DNA from: a bacterium
Lineage (GTDB): Bacteria; SZUA-79; Acidulodesulfobacterales; Acidulodesulfobacteraceae
Reading direction: 5' to 3'
NCBI GenBank assembly: GCA_021813595.1
Contig: JAKAKF010000161.1
Coordinates: 1-18,576 of the forward strand
Length of the DNA: 18,576 bases
The first letter of the stretch is position 1. Each line of letters begins with the position of its first letter. The notes beneath the pieces are model-generated. The model was not told the DNA's origin and did no database searches. It worked only from the letters and a program-made list of their open reading frames with translations. A program made the position numbers and the translations under genes. Of this stretch, positions 5,856 through 14,169 are shown in pieces.

Positions 5856-6400
5856 ATTTTAAAGCTTTTAAAGCAAAATGGGACAGGACGGTAATTGAAG
5901 TTTGGACGTTAAGGATAGTAATTCTTGCGCTCGTTTTGGCTAATATAGTTCTAGCCGTTTCTTTGATAATAAAATCTTCTAACCAGAGAACGGTAATACT
6001 TCCCCCCGTCGTATCCAAGCCTTTTTGGACGACCGACAGCGCGGTATCGAGAGGTTATCTTTACGATATGGGGGATTATTTGTCTCAAAATCTTCTGACT
6101 TTTTCTCCTAAAACTTATTCTATGTCGCTGTCCGAATTTATGAAATTCGTATATCCGAAGGATTATAAATATATACGTTCGAGCTTGCAGACGCAGATGC
6201 AGGACATTGCAGCGTTAAACGTATCCGAAGTTTTTTATCCGCAAAGAATAAGTTTTAAATTCCGTAAAATTATCGTTCACGGCATTTTATCGAGGTTCGG
6301 TTCCGATAAAAAGTCGGTTTCCAAACAAAAAACTATAGTATTTAAGTATTTAATTTCAGCGGGGAGGTTCTATGTTACGTCGATTTCTATCGGCAGGTAG
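5852..6400 (+). CDS. traE: TraE, T4SS inner-membrane/periplasmic assembly protein
   Basis: A 182-aa TraE-family protein, the F-type counterpart of VirB8. A short cytoplasmic head is followed by one membrane segment (about 19-41) and a periplasmic domain. The segment directly after the membrane, QRTVILPPVVSKPFW, with the PP pair, and the SRGYLYDMGDYLSQNLLTF helix are typical of TraE. It overlaps traL by 4 nt and traK by 29 nt, so the three are very likely translated in a coupled way. Length matches F TraE closely. Confidence 0.9.
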   Translation: MNFKAFKAKWDRTVIEVWTLRIVILALVLANIVLAVSLIIKSSNQRTVILPPVVSKPFWTTDSAVSRGYLYDMGDYLSQNLLTFSPKTYSMSLSEFMKFVYPKDYKYIRSSLQTQMQDIAALNVSEVFYPQRISFKFRKIIVHGILSRFGSDKKSVSKQKTIVFKYLISAGRFYVTSISIGR

Positions 6401-7295
6401 CCTGGTATTAATTTTAAATTTAGCTTTTTCAGGGACGGTTTTAGCCTATTATCCCGGACAGCCTAAAACTGCGGCAAAGGCAGAACCTAAAATCTATCCG
6501 TCGATACCTTTAAAGAAAGCGAAAACAGCGGATCCGGTTAAGCATCCGCTTAAATACGTTAATCAGGGCGAAAATATAATTGTTCCGCAGGTTCCTAAGA
6601 AAATATTTCCGCAGAAAGGCAAAAAATACAAACCTGAAATGATTTCGGTTAAAAGGGGCGAAACCGCCGTAATAGATATAAGCTATCTTGGAGTAAACAG
6701 GGTAGTTTTTCCGTCTTTCATAAAATACGCCCACGATTCCAAAACGGGGGATATTTCGATTCTTCTGCAGGGGAGGAATGCCTATATTCAAACAACTCCT
6801 TTGGTTATAACCGAAGGGGCTAAAAAGAAAATAGTATATCCTAAAAATCCGACGTCCACTATTTTCGTAACAGGAAACGACACATATTCTATCGTATTCG
6901 TTCCGAAAAAGATTTTCCCTGAAACCGTATTTATAAAAGGAAATTTTTCGGTCAAAAACGGCGGTTTTAAAAATAAGGTGCAGTCTTTTATAGAGAAAAC
7001 TTTTATTTACGCGTACAGGGGTTTAACTCCCCGCGGTTTTAGCAAAGAAGCGGAGGATAAAATACTCGTTACGCAGTATCCGGAAGTGAAACTTAAACTT
7101 GTTAAAAAGTTTAAGAACTACCGTTACGAGCTTTTTGAAATTTATGCCGAAAATACGACTAACGCTCCTTTAAACCTGTCGAATAAAGAATTTATAGGCT
7201 TATATTCTAATCCGGTAGCGATTTCTATCTCGCATGAAAAATTAATGCCGGAAACTTATACGAGACTGTTTATACTTAGACGGAGGCACAGATGA
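6372..7295 (+). CDS. traK: TraK, secretin-like outer-membrane core protein
   Basis: A 307-aa exported protein, TraK family (VirB9-like), which joins TraB and the lipoprotein TraV in the envelope-spanning T4SS core. The signal peptide runs to VLA25|Y26. A Pro/Lys-rich stretch follows (residues 30-90), then a beta-rich body with YVNQGENIIVPQVPKK, SVKRGETAVIDISYLGVNRV and, near the end, APLNLSNKEFIGLYSNPVA, the pattern of the TraK C-terminal domain that contacts TraV. The start inside traE is supported by GGGGAGG six bases upstream. The tail of four basic residues (RRRHR) is cut close to traB, which starts in an ATGA overlap. Confidence 0.85.
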   Translation: MLRRFLSAGSLVLILNLAFSGTVLAYYPGQPKTAAKAEPKIYPSIPLKKAKTADPVKHPLKYVNQGENIIVPQVPKKIFPQKGKKYKPEMISVKRGETAVIDISYLGVNRVVFPSFIKYAHDSKTGDISILLQGRNAYIQTTPLVITEGAKKKIVYPKNPTSTIFVTGNDTYSIVFVPKKIFPETVFIKGNFSVKNGGFKNKVQSFIEKTFIYAYRGLTPRGFSKEAEDKILVTQYPEVKLKLVKKFKNYRYELFEIYAENTTNAPLNLSNKEFIGLYSNPVAISISHEKLMPETYTRLFILRRRHR

Positions 7296-8500
7296 AATTT
7301 ATAGACGATATAAAAGAAAAAATGAACGACAATCCCAAACTTAAAAGCCGGTTGATAGCCGGAGGGATTTTAATAGGAATATTTCTCGTTACTTTTTTAG
7401 TTATTCATTTTTGGTCTTCTCCTCAAAAACAGGTTTACAGAAAAAAACCCAGCGCTAAGATATTTAACAATAATAAGTTTTTAAAAGAAAGCTGGTATCA
7501 AAAAGCTTCCAATAAATTAAATGCTTTGCGGTATAAATCAAATCAGCTCAGCAAGCAAAATAAAAAACTTGCGCTTGAATTAAAAGAACTTAAGAGAAAG
7601 AATAAAAGCCAGTCCCCCGCCTTTAATCTTCAAAATCCGAAAGGCGTAAACTATCCGAAACCGCCCCTTACGCAGTTAAGGCCGGGCGGTCCCCCGGTGC
7701 CTAATTTCGGCGGAGGGCAGAATTTAAACAGCCGGCGTCCGTCCGTTAAGGTAAGCATTACGTCAGTGCCTAATCCTATTAACACCATTTTGAATTCTGA
7801 ACCTGAAACGTCTAAAAAAAAAGCGCAAAAAGCAAGGGGGTTTTATATACCGGCGGGGACGTTTACCGAAGGTTTGCTCCTTAACGGAATGGACGCACCG
7901 GCTTCTTTTAAAGGCAAAAGCAATCCCTATCCTGCTTTAATCAGGCTTACGAATCTGTCGTTTCTGCCGAACAAATACAGGATAGATATGAAAAACTGCT
8001 TCGTCCTGGCTTCCGGATACGGGAATATTTCTTCCGACAGGGTAATGCTCAGAACCAATACTTTATCGTGCGTAGTAAGGGGAGGAAAAGGACATGTTAC
8101 CGCCGCACTTCACGGTTACATAGTTGGTAATCACGGAAAAATAGGTTTAAGGGGGAAAGTGGTAACTAAGCAGGGAGCGATACTCGCCCGCGAGATTATG
8201 GCGGGCTTCCTTCAGGGCATAGCCAACGTCGGCATGCAGTCTTCCATGACTTATCAGTATTCGGGAATAGGGACGGTAGGAACTATGAATCCCTCAGACA
8301 TAGGAATAGGGGCTGCAGCTTCCGGACTCGGAACGGCGGCACAGTCCCTTTCCAAGTTTTATATGAAGCTTGCGAATTCTATGTTTCCGGTTGTTATAGT
8401 CGGCGCGGGAAGAAAGCTGACTATAGTAATTACTCAGGGAATGTACGTTTCGTTTAAAAAAAATATCGAATATAAGAAAGCAGGAGGCAAGAAAAAATGA
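7292..8500 (+). CDS. traB: TraB, envelope-spanning T4SS core protein (VirB10-like)
   Basis: A 402-aa protein anchored in the inner membrane by one segment (about 20-40) and reaching the outer membrane. A coiled coil covers about 72-105 (SNQLSKQNKKLALELKELK), then a Pro/Gly-rich stretch (118-142), then the conserved TraB/VirB10 beta-barrel domain starting FYIPAGTFTEGLLLNGMDAP (184-203). Further family features are PALIRLTNLSFLPNKYRIDM and a late MYVSFKK tail. Its single cysteines lie in NCFVLAS and LSCVV, which may form a disulfide assisted by the DsbC encoded downstream. It is a little shorter than F TraB. Overlaps its neighbours by ATGA on both sides. Confidence 0.9.
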   Translation: MKFIDDIKEKMNDNPKLKSRLIAGGILIGIFLVTFLVIHFWSSPQKQVYRKKPSAKIFNNNKFLKESWYQKASNKLNALRYKSNQLSKQNKKLALELKELKRKNKSQSPAFNLQNPKGVNYPKPPLTQLRPGGPPVPNFGGGQNLNSRRPSVKVSITSVPNPINTILNSEPETSKKKAQKARGFYIPAGTFTEGLLLNGMDAPASFKGKSNPYPALIRLTNLSFLPNKYRIDMKNCFVLASGYGNISSDRVMLRTNTLSCVVRGGKGHVTAALHGYIVGNHGKIGLRGKVVTKQGAILAREIMAGFLQGIANVGMQSSMTYQYSGIGTVGTMNPSDIGIGAAASGLGTAAQSLSKFYMKLANSMFPVVIVGAGRKLTIVITQGMYVSFKKNIEYKKAGGKKK

Positions 8501-9012
8501 GAATATCTCTCAGCGGTCCGGCGGAAGCCGGAAAAACTACTCTTTTTGAGGAGCTCAAAAAACATCTCGCAAAGGAAGATTACTCTTTTTATCCGGAAAT
8601 CGCCAGAACTCTTATCAATATCGAACCCGAAATATTTTCCGATAAAAAAAGTTTTGAAGAAAGGCTTTTCGAAATTCACAAGACTAGAGAACACGAACGT
8701 CTTAAACGACAAAACGCAGTGTTCGACAGATGTATCTGGGACTGTTTCGTATATTCGGATTACTACGGCTTTCCTTTGAATAAAAACGAAGCGGAAGAGA
8801 CTTTAAATTCCTGCATAGACGTTATATTCGTTTTTCCGCAGATAAGCCGTCCGTCGGATGAAAAAATTATGAATCTTTATTTAAAGCATTCGCAGAAAAT
8901 TCAAAATGCCGGACAGACGGTTTATTTCGTAAATTTTTTCAACTTACGGGCAAAGGTAGATTTTATTTTGGATGTTTTATATTCCATGCCGGTCAACTGC
9001 AATTATATTTAA
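8497..9012 (+). CDS. P-loop NTPase of the AAA_28/nucleotide-kinase-like type
   Basis: A 171-aa cytoplasmic P-loop protein. The Walker A motif is GPAEAGKTT at residues 7-15 (G7, K13, T14). A kinase-like DR pair sits in NAVFDRCIWDCF (D77, R78), and a strand CIDVIFVFPQ near residue 110 is followed by a helix, all as in the small NadR/AAA_28-like ATPases or kinases. It has no signal peptide. It begins in an ATGA overlap with traB and ends 27 nt before the dsbC-like gene, so it belongs to the transfer operon by translation, although such a protein is not a known part of F-type T4SS. Substrate unknown: nucleotide, small molecule or protein regulation are all possible. Confidence 0.75.
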   Translation: MRISLSGPAEAGKTTLFEELKKHLAKEDYSFYPEIARTLINIEPEIFSDKKSFEERLFEIHKTREHERLKRQNAVFDRCIWDCFVYSDYYGFPLNKNEAEETLNSCIDVIFVFPQISRPSDEKIMNLYLKHSQKIQNAGQTVYFVNFFNLRAKVDFILDVLYSMPVNCNYI

Positions 9013-9039
9013 TCTTTTAAATGTGGGAGGATATTTATT

Positions 9040-9804
9040 ATGAAAAAAATCGCAATATTAAGCATGATTTTAACCCTTATGTTTGTTTCGAGGGCTTTTG
9101 CCGCCGGAAATATTTTTTTAAAGGTACAGTCTGTTATTCCGCATACTAAAATAAAAACCGTCGAAACTTCTCCCGTTCCTGGGATTTATACCGCCGTTTT
9201 GTATAACAACCAGATAATTTACGTAGCTCCTAAAGAAGGAATAATACTTTTCGGTTCTATGTACACGAAAACAGGGAAGGATTTGACTTATCTTCAGATG
9301 ACTAATTTACAGGAAAAGCAGTCGCAGAAACTTCTTAAAACGATAAACCTTAAAAAAGCCATAAAAATAGGACGCGGTCCGGTTAAAGTAATAGAATTTT
9401 TAGACCCGGACTGTCCTTTCTGCAGGCTTTCGATGAAACTTTTCGCAAAGCCGGAACTTGCAAAAAGGATGACGAGGTATATATTTTTGATACCGCAGCC
9501 GACTATTCATCCTCACTCTTTTGCCATGGCGGAATTTATTTTAAACCATAAAAACAAAGCGAAATGGCTGAATAAAGTAATGATAGGCTCTCTTGCAAAA
9601 GTCAGGTACGATAAAATAAAAGCGTCTAAGAAAGCTTTAAACCTGATAAATTACGATATGAATACCGCTAAAAGATTCGGAATATACGGCGTACCGTATT
9701 TCGTTATAGGCCACAGCGTCGTTCTTGGTTTAAACGTTCAGACTATATATAAAGATTTAGGTTTAAAAAAATCCATCAACGTTAATAAAATTCAGGGGAA
9801 CTAA
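9040..9804 (+). CDS. dsbC: DsbC-like periplasmic disulfide isomerase
   Basis: A 254-aa exported thioredoxin-fold protein. The signal peptide ends at AFA21|A22. A dimerisation-like N-terminal region (about 25-100, SVIPHTKIKTVETSPVPGIYTA) precedes the thioredoxin domain, whose active site is C125-PF-C128 in FLDPDCPFCRLSM, with the cis-proline P219 in GVPYFVIG. This is the layout of DsbC/DsbG, which reshuffles wrong disulfide bonds in the periplasm. F-type transfer operons often carry their own DsbC or TrbB because TraH, TraN, TraU and pilus proteins are Cys-rich, and here both TraH and TraN follow. It would need electrons from a DsbD/CcdA-type carrier, and ccdA begins at the right end of the window. 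Confidence 0.9.
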   Translation: MKKIAILSMILTLMFVSRAFAAGNIFLKVQSVIPHTKIKTVETSPVPGIYTAVLYNNQIIYVAPKEGIILFGSMYTKTGKDLTYLQMTNLQEKQSQKLLKTINLKKAIKIGRGPVKVIEFLDPDCPFCRLSMKLFAKPELAKRMTRYIFLIPQPTIHPHSFAMAEFILNHKNKAKWLNKVMIGSLAKVRYDKIKASKKALNLINYDMNTAKRFGIYGVPYFVIGHSVVLGLNVQTIYKDLGLKKSINVNKIQGN

Positions 9805-9806
9805 TT

Positions 9807-10343
9807 ATGCCTAAGAAAGCAAAAATCTTAATAGTTTTAACCTGCGTTGGACTTCTAAGCTCTTTAGCGACCGGATGTTCGCTGCTTCCGTACAGTTCTA
9901 AATACACGTGTCCCGAATCCAAAGCCGACATGGGAAACTGTTCGTCTTTAATAACGAACTACAAAGAAAGTTTCAGGAACGCTTCCGCTGTCCGGGCGCA
10001 TAAGGCTAACTGTCCGGTATCTTTAAGGGGAAACGCAAAAGCCTGCGAAGAATATAAAAACGGTGACGCCGTTCCAGAAAAAGCGTTGCCGAAAAGCTTA
10101 AAAAATACGGGCTTAATCTCTATGAGGCAGGCAAAGCTAAAATATTTCTATTCTAAAACGCCGTCGCCGTTAAGAGTACCTTCGTCGGTCAAAAAAATTC
10201 TTATAATGCCTTATTATACCGATAACGCTTTTTACGGAGAATCATCCGTATTCGTAATCGTAAAAAAGGGATTTTGGCTTTACGGAGAATATTTTTCTAA
10301 ATTAAAAAAGAATTATATGTTTAAAATTACAAAGGGAGAATAA
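9807..10343 (+). CDS. traV: TraV-like outer-membrane lipoprotein
   Basis: A 178-aa lipoprotein. The basic head and hydrophobic stretch end in the lipobox LATGC, with the lipidated cysteine at C24. Just after it YTCPES and GNCSS reproduce the C-P and later Cys of TraV, which anchors the TraK/TraB core ring in the outer membrane. The C-terminal part (KKILIMPYYTDNAFYGESSVF) reads like the beta hairpins of the family, ahead of a GFWLYGEY tail. It lies between dsbC and traC, the usual place. The 2-nt gap to dsbC and 0-nt gap to traC (TAAATG) mark one operon. Confidence 0.85.
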   Translation: MPKKAKILIVLTCVGLLSSLATGCSLLPYSSKYTCPESKADMGNCSSLITNYKESFRNASAVRAHKANCPVSLRGNAKACEEYKNGDAVPEKALPKSLKNTGLISMRQAKLKYFYSKTPSPLRVPSSVKKILIMPYYTDNAFYGESSVFVIVKKGFWLYGEYFSKLKKNYMFKITKGE

Positions 10344-12782
10344 ATGCTTAGAGAAACCGTAGGAATTCACACAAAAAAAATAAGAGCTCTGTTCCAGAAG
10401 GACTCTATAAGCAAGTATTTTCCTTACAGGGCTTACGACTTTACGAACGAGGTCTATATCAACGCCGACGAAACTAAAGGCGTAATATTCGAAGTGTCGC
10501 CGAGAATAATTTCCGCCGATTCAAACGTTTTCGAAGAGATTTTCAACAATCTTCCGGAAAACGTAACCATGCAGTTTATGCTTTACGGTTCTTTGAATAT
10601 TACGCCTATTATAGACGATTTTGAAAAGACGATAGTAAGTTCCAATCATCTGTATGAAAAACTTGCAAAAGACTACGGTAATTTTTTAATTTCTAAAACC
10701 AAAAAAGCTATAAACGACATAGTTCCGACGAGGGTGAAAAATTACCGTCTGTTTATATCCTTAAAGTTTGACAGGGGAACGGAATATAAGAATACCGCAT
10801 TTGCCATTGAAAATATTTTAAAAGTCAAAGAGTTTTACCCCGTAAGGCTTAAGCCGCGCGAACTCATACAGCTTTTATGGGAAATTTTTAACAACAACCA
10901 CGATTTTAAATACGTTCCGTACGAAGAACACCTGTTTATCAACGAGCAGATACTGGCGCCCGATTCCGAAATAAAAGTCGAGGACGATCATCTCGTAATA
11001 GACGGCGTTTACTGGGGTTCTATTAACGTTGCGGATTTTCCGCAATATACTCATATAGGCGAGTTTTCGCAGAAGCTCGGCGACGCTTACAGCGCAAATC
11101 TCGACAGGCAGCAGTTTTTCGATACCTTTTTTATAGTAAATTCGTTCGAAAGGGTTTCCGGAAAAGAATTTAACAAAATAAGGACATTTACTGGCATTAC
11201 GATGAATCAGGCTATGCCTGAAGAGTTTTTCCCCCGCCTTGCAAAAAAACAGGCGGACGCAAAGGAGGTTATAAAAAACATCGACGAAAGAAAACCGCTG
11301 CTTAAGATGTCCCTGTCCTGCCTAGTCGCCGGAAGAACTAAAGAAGCGCTTAAAGAAAATATAGACGCCGTAATTTCGTACTGGAGCTCAGGAAACGAGT
11401 ATCAGAGGATGAAAGTTTTCAGGGACAAGTATATAGTAATGCCTACGTTTATGTCTTCGCTGCCGTTCGGAATGGACGACGAGGTTTCAAATCTGACGCA
11501 GAGGTATATTTATCTGTTTGCCGACGAAGCTGCAAATTTCGTTCCGGCGGAAGGAGACTGGCACGGAACTAAAAACAAAACGGTATTTTTGGTTTCGAGA
11601 AGGGGGCAGCTCGTAGGATTCGACCTTTTCGACTCGGACAGTTACAACGGCTATATAGTAGCTTCGACCGGAGCCGGAAAATCCGTTTTCATCAACCTTT
11701 TAACGCTGTTTTACCTTTCTAAAGGCAACAGGGTATGGATTATAGACATAGGACGCTCTTACGAAAAACTTACCAAGGAAACGGGAGGTCAGTGGATAGA
11801 ATTCGACCCCGCAAATCCCATTTCTTTAAATCCTTTTTCCGATTTAAACACCGAAGAAGAATTTACCGAATACCTGCAGTATTTAATAAGCTTTATATAT
11901 GCGATAGGCGCTCCGCTTTCCCAGGAAGCCTCGCTGCAGATAGAAAAACTCGTGCGTTCCCATCTTGATTCCGCCCTGAGGGAACTTTACAGAATATATA
12001 AAAACGGACTCTTAATAGACCACATATCTGCATGGTTTTTAGAACAGGACGATCCGAGGCTTAAAGATTTCGGACAGCAGTTGGTTCCGTTTACGTCGAA
12101 AGGCATCTACGGAAAATTTTTTTCCGGCAAGTCTAACGTCGATTTTACTAAAGACCTGGTAGTTATGGAATTCGACGCATTGGAAAACGACCCCGAACTA
12201 AGGGACGCCGTTATGATGATAATGACGTTTCATATTTCAAGAAGCATTTATCACGATAAGACTAAAACCAAATCTATCGTTTTTATGGACGAGGCGCATA
12301 AGTTTTTAGGTTCTTCTTCAAGGATAGACGTTTTTATCGAGCAGGCTTACAGGCGTTTCCGCAAGCACGGCGCTTCGATGATAATAGCTACGCAGGGATT
12401 GGACGACATTTTTTCCACTAAAGAGCAGCAGTTGTCCAGGGCGGGCAGGGTTATAATACAGAACTCCGCATGGAAATTCTTTTTAAAGCAGACCCCCGAA
12501 AGCATTCAGATACTTTCGCAGTCCAAGGTATTGCCGCTATCAGATTACGATAAGCACGTTATCGAGGGCATAAGGAACGCTCCTCCTTATTTCAGCGAGG
12601 TGTTCGTTATGACTCCGTTTCGTTTAAACGTAGCGGTAAGAATTTATCTTTCGAGGTTTATTTATTACCTGTTCACGACCAAAAAAGAAGAAAAGGATAT
12701 GATTAAAACCTTAATGGAGAGGGAAAACTTAAGCCTGGAAGACGCAATATTAAAAATCGTGAAAATGGAGGAAAGAAATTGA
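10344..12782 (+). CDS. traC: TraC, T4SS assembly ATPase (VirB4 family)
   Basis: An 812-aa cytoplasmic ATPase at the base of the T4SS that drives pilus assembly. The N-terminal TraC-type domain begins KYFPYRAYDFTNEVYINAD. The ATPase half has Walker A ASTGAGKSV (K446, S447) and Walker B IVFMDEAHKF with D649-E650. Later motifs include RRFRKHGASMIIATQG (RecA-like sensor strand) and FFLKQTPESIQIL, both typical of VirB4/TraC. The length is normal. The frame is intact from an ATG that abuts the traV stop, and its TGA overlaps the TTG of trbI. A GGAGG inside the last codons (12767-12771) serves the next gene. Confidence 0.95.
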   Translation: MLRETVGIHTKKIRALFQKDSISKYFPYRAYDFTNEVYINADETKGVIFEVSPRIISADSNVFEEIFNNLPENVTMQFMLYGSLNITPIIDDFEKTIVSSNHLYEKLAKDYGNFLISKTKKAINDIVPTRVKNYRLFISLKFDRGTEYKNTAFAIENILKVKEFYPVRLKPRELIQLLWEIFNNNHDFKYVPYEEHLFINEQILAPDSEIKVEDDHLVIDGVYWGSINVADFPQYTHIGEFSQKLGDAYSANLDRQQFFDTFFIVNSFERVSGKEFNKIRTFTGITMNQAMPEEFFPRLAKKQADAKEVIKNIDERKPLLKMSLSCLVAGRTKEALKENIDAVISYWSSGNEYQRMKVFRDKYIVMPTFMSSLPFGMDDEVSNLTQRYIYLFADEAANFVPAEGDWHGTKNKTVFLVSRRGQLVGFDLFDSDSYNGYIVASTGAGKSVFINLLTLFYLSKGNRVWIIDIGRSYEKLTKETGGQWIEFDPANPISLNPFSDLNTEEEFTEYLQYLISFIYAIGAPLSQEASLQIEKLVRSHLDSALRELYRIYKNGLLIDHISAWFLEQDDPRLKDFGQQLVPFTSKGIYGKFFSGKSNVDFTKDLVVMEFDALENDPELRDAVMMIMTFHISRSIYHDKTKTKSIVFMDEAHKFLGSSSRIDVFIEQAYRRFRKHGASMIIATQGLDDIFSTKEQQLSRAGRVIIQNSAWKFFLKQTPESIQILSQSKVLPLSDYDKHVIEGIRNAPPYFSEVFVMTPFRLNVAVRIYLSRFIYYLFTTKKEEKDMIKTLMERENLSLEDAILKIVKMEERN

Positions 12783-13135
12783 AAAAAAAATTAATTATTT
12801 ACGTTTTATTCGTTTTAGTTACGGCAAACATTCTATTTTCCGCTTTTCTTTTTATTAAAGCCGGAAAAAGTTCACGCGGCAATATTTACGTCGCCAATCT
12901 GCGAAAAATAATCGGGCTTAAAAAAAGACGCGAGATAAAACTTATAGCCGGCGGAAAAATAAACATAAAAGCGGAACAAAACGATATCAAGAAGTTTTTT
13001 TCCGATTTAAACGCCGATTTAAAGCCTTATAAAAAGAACGGAATAATAATAGTATCCCAGGCTGCTTCAGCCGGAAAAAAATATAACATAACGGAGAAAC
13101 TTATCGATGAACTTAAAAGGCAGGGCGATTTGTAA
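12779..13135 (+). CDS. trbI: TrbI-like inner-membrane pilus assembly protein
   Basis: A 118-aa single-pass membrane protein (segment about 6-27) with a basic periplasmic stretch and a short C-terminal domain. The KAEQNDIKKFFSDLNADL helix and the IIIVSQAASAG strand followed by ITEKLIDEL match F-type TrbI, a small protein of the same length involved in pilus extension and retraction. The TTG start is chosen because it overlaps the traC stop and has GGAGG at 7 nt. No ATG is available nearby. It overlaps the next gene by 29 nt, with a GGAG at 13093-13096 ahead of that start. Confidence 0.7.
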   Translation: MKKKLIIYVLFVLVTANILFSAFLFIKAGKSSRGNIYVANLRKIIGLKKRREIKLIAGGKINIKAEQNDIKKFFSDLNADLKPYKKNGIIIVSQAASAGKKYNITEKLIDELKRQGDL

Positions 13136-13613
13136 AGAAAAGTTTTTATGGATAGCTTTAGGCTTTTTCGTTATATTTTTTATAGTATTCTTTCAGATAT
13201 TCAGGTTCGGCTATTCGGCGACGGACAGTTTGCCGTGGCATCTATACCTTGAAAGAATAGTAGCCGTAAAAGTTAAAAAAGGCGAAATAGCGTCTTTTAC
13301 GATGCCTAAAGGAGCTTTAAAATATGAAAGGTATTATCTGCCTTACGACTGGTACGAGCCGTTATCGGATTTTACAAAAATAGTTGCATGCGTTCATCCG
13401 GACATTATTGAAACGATAGGAAGAAAAGACTACTGCGACGGAAAGTTAATAGCGGTTATACCAAAACAAATAAAAAAATGGTATAATTTTCATAAAGAAA
13501 TCGTGCCGAAAAGATTTTTCTTCGCTATGGGTACTAATAGGGCTTCTTTGGATTCGAGATATTTCGGATTCGTATCTTATAAACAGGTAAAAGCGGTCGA
13601 TTATCCGCTGTAA
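13107..13613 (+). CDS. traF: TraF/TrhF-type S26 signal peptidase
   Basis: A 168-aa membrane serine peptidase of family S26C (RP4 TraF, R27 TrhF), which processes the conjugative pilin and often other exported T4SS parts. A membrane segment (about 12-33) precedes box B, SATDSLPWHLYL, where S41 is the nucleophile. K91 in FTKIVACV is the expected general base of the Ser/Lys dyad. The conserved C-terminal box reads MGTNRASLDSRYFG (141-154), matching the GDN..SSDSRYFG motif of the family. This is not the thioredoxin-like TraF of the F plasmid, despite the shared name. Its natural substrate here is probably the TraA-like pilin, whose leader ends at SAHA38. Confidence 0.85.
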   Translation: MNLKGRAICKEKFLWIALGFFVIFFIVFFQIFRFGYSATDSLPWHLYLERIVAVKVKKGEIASFTMPKGALKYERYYLPYDWYEPLSDFTKIVACVHPDIIETIGRKDYCDGKLIAVIPKQIKKWYNFHKEIVPKRFFFAMGTNRASLDSRYFGFVSYKQVKAVDYPL

Positions 13614-13630
13614 AAAAGGGAGGAGATATT

Positions 13631-14086
13631 ATGAAAAAATCCATTTTTGTATTAATCGTTTTTTCTTTGGTATTTATTTTTTCGGTAAAAGCTTATGCGG
13701 GAGAAAATTTGACGGCTTTAAACAAAGAGCTTCACACGAGGTTTGCCGCTATGATGAAGAAAAAAAATAGCACGGTTACTTCGGTTGCCGACCCTGCAAA
13801 GCCGAATAAGTTTATAGTTAAATATATCTTCGAAAACGCTTACGGTCTCGGTTACGAGATTGGCGCCGCCGACGATGAAGCGTTAAAAGATTTCGGCAAT
13901 TATATGATAAGCCATATGAATAACATGTTTATAAAGGGTTGCGATATGCAAATAGAAGATTTTCGTTATTATTTAATAAAAAACAATATAGTTACCCCGT
14001 CTTATTTCGATTCTATAAGAACGAATCTTTTTAATACATGTATGCTTGGAATAATGGGCGGAGACGAAGGTCATAAATATAAATAA
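13631..14086 (+). CDS. secreted protein of unknown function in the transfer operon
   Basis: A 151-aa exported protein with a clear signal peptide ending at AYA23|G24 and a good ribosome binding site (GGGAGGAG) 17 nt after traF. The mature part is about 128 residues, acidic in the middle and mostly helical, with exactly two cysteines, C104 (FIKGCDMQIED) and C137 (LFNTCMLGI), which could form one disulfide. I do not recognise it. In F-type operons traW, traU or trbC occur at this place, but none of their features (TraW/TrbC pattern, Cys-rich TraU) are visible, so it is either an unrelated periplasmic part of this system or a strongly diverged replacement. The operon seems to end here. Confidence 0.6.
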   Translation: MKKSIFVLIVFSLVFIFSVKAYAGENLTALNKELHTRFAAMMKKKNSTVTSVADPAKPNKFIVKYIFENAYGLGYEIGAADDEALKDFGNYMISHMNNMFIKGCDMQIEDFRYYLIKNNIVTPSYFDSIRTNLFNTCMLGIMGGDEGHKYK

Positions 14087-14117
14087 GCAAATTGCTGATT
14101 GCCCCGTCATTACGGGT
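14086..14117 (+). repeat. two short palindromes after the operon
   Basis: AGCAA-A-TTGCT (14086-14096) is a perfect dyad, and CCCGT (14103-14107) pairs with ACGGG (14112-14116) around a 4-nt CATT loop. A T-rich stretch follows some 8 nt later (GGACTTTTAGTTTT), so this could be a weak transcription terminator. The segment GATTGCCCCGTCATTACGG also recalls the start of dispersed CGTCATTGCGAG-type repeats, but too little is present to be sure. Confidence 0.35.
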
Positions 14118-14139
14118 AAGGACTTTTAGTTTTAATTAT

Positions 14140-14158
14140 TCGTAAACAATAAGTTATA
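14140..14158 (+). repeat. 19-bp direct repeat, copy 2 (candidate control element of traH unit)
   Basis: Exact copy of 4513-4531, ending 11 nt before the ATG of traH (copy 1 ends 12 nt before its ATG). A -10-like TATACA overlaps its end (14155-14160), but no TTGACA is present upstream: 17 nt from it lies only TTAATT. A ribosome binding site, GAGG at 14161-14164, follows, unlike at copy 1. Confidence 0.8.
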
Positions 14159-14169
14159 CAGAGGTCATT

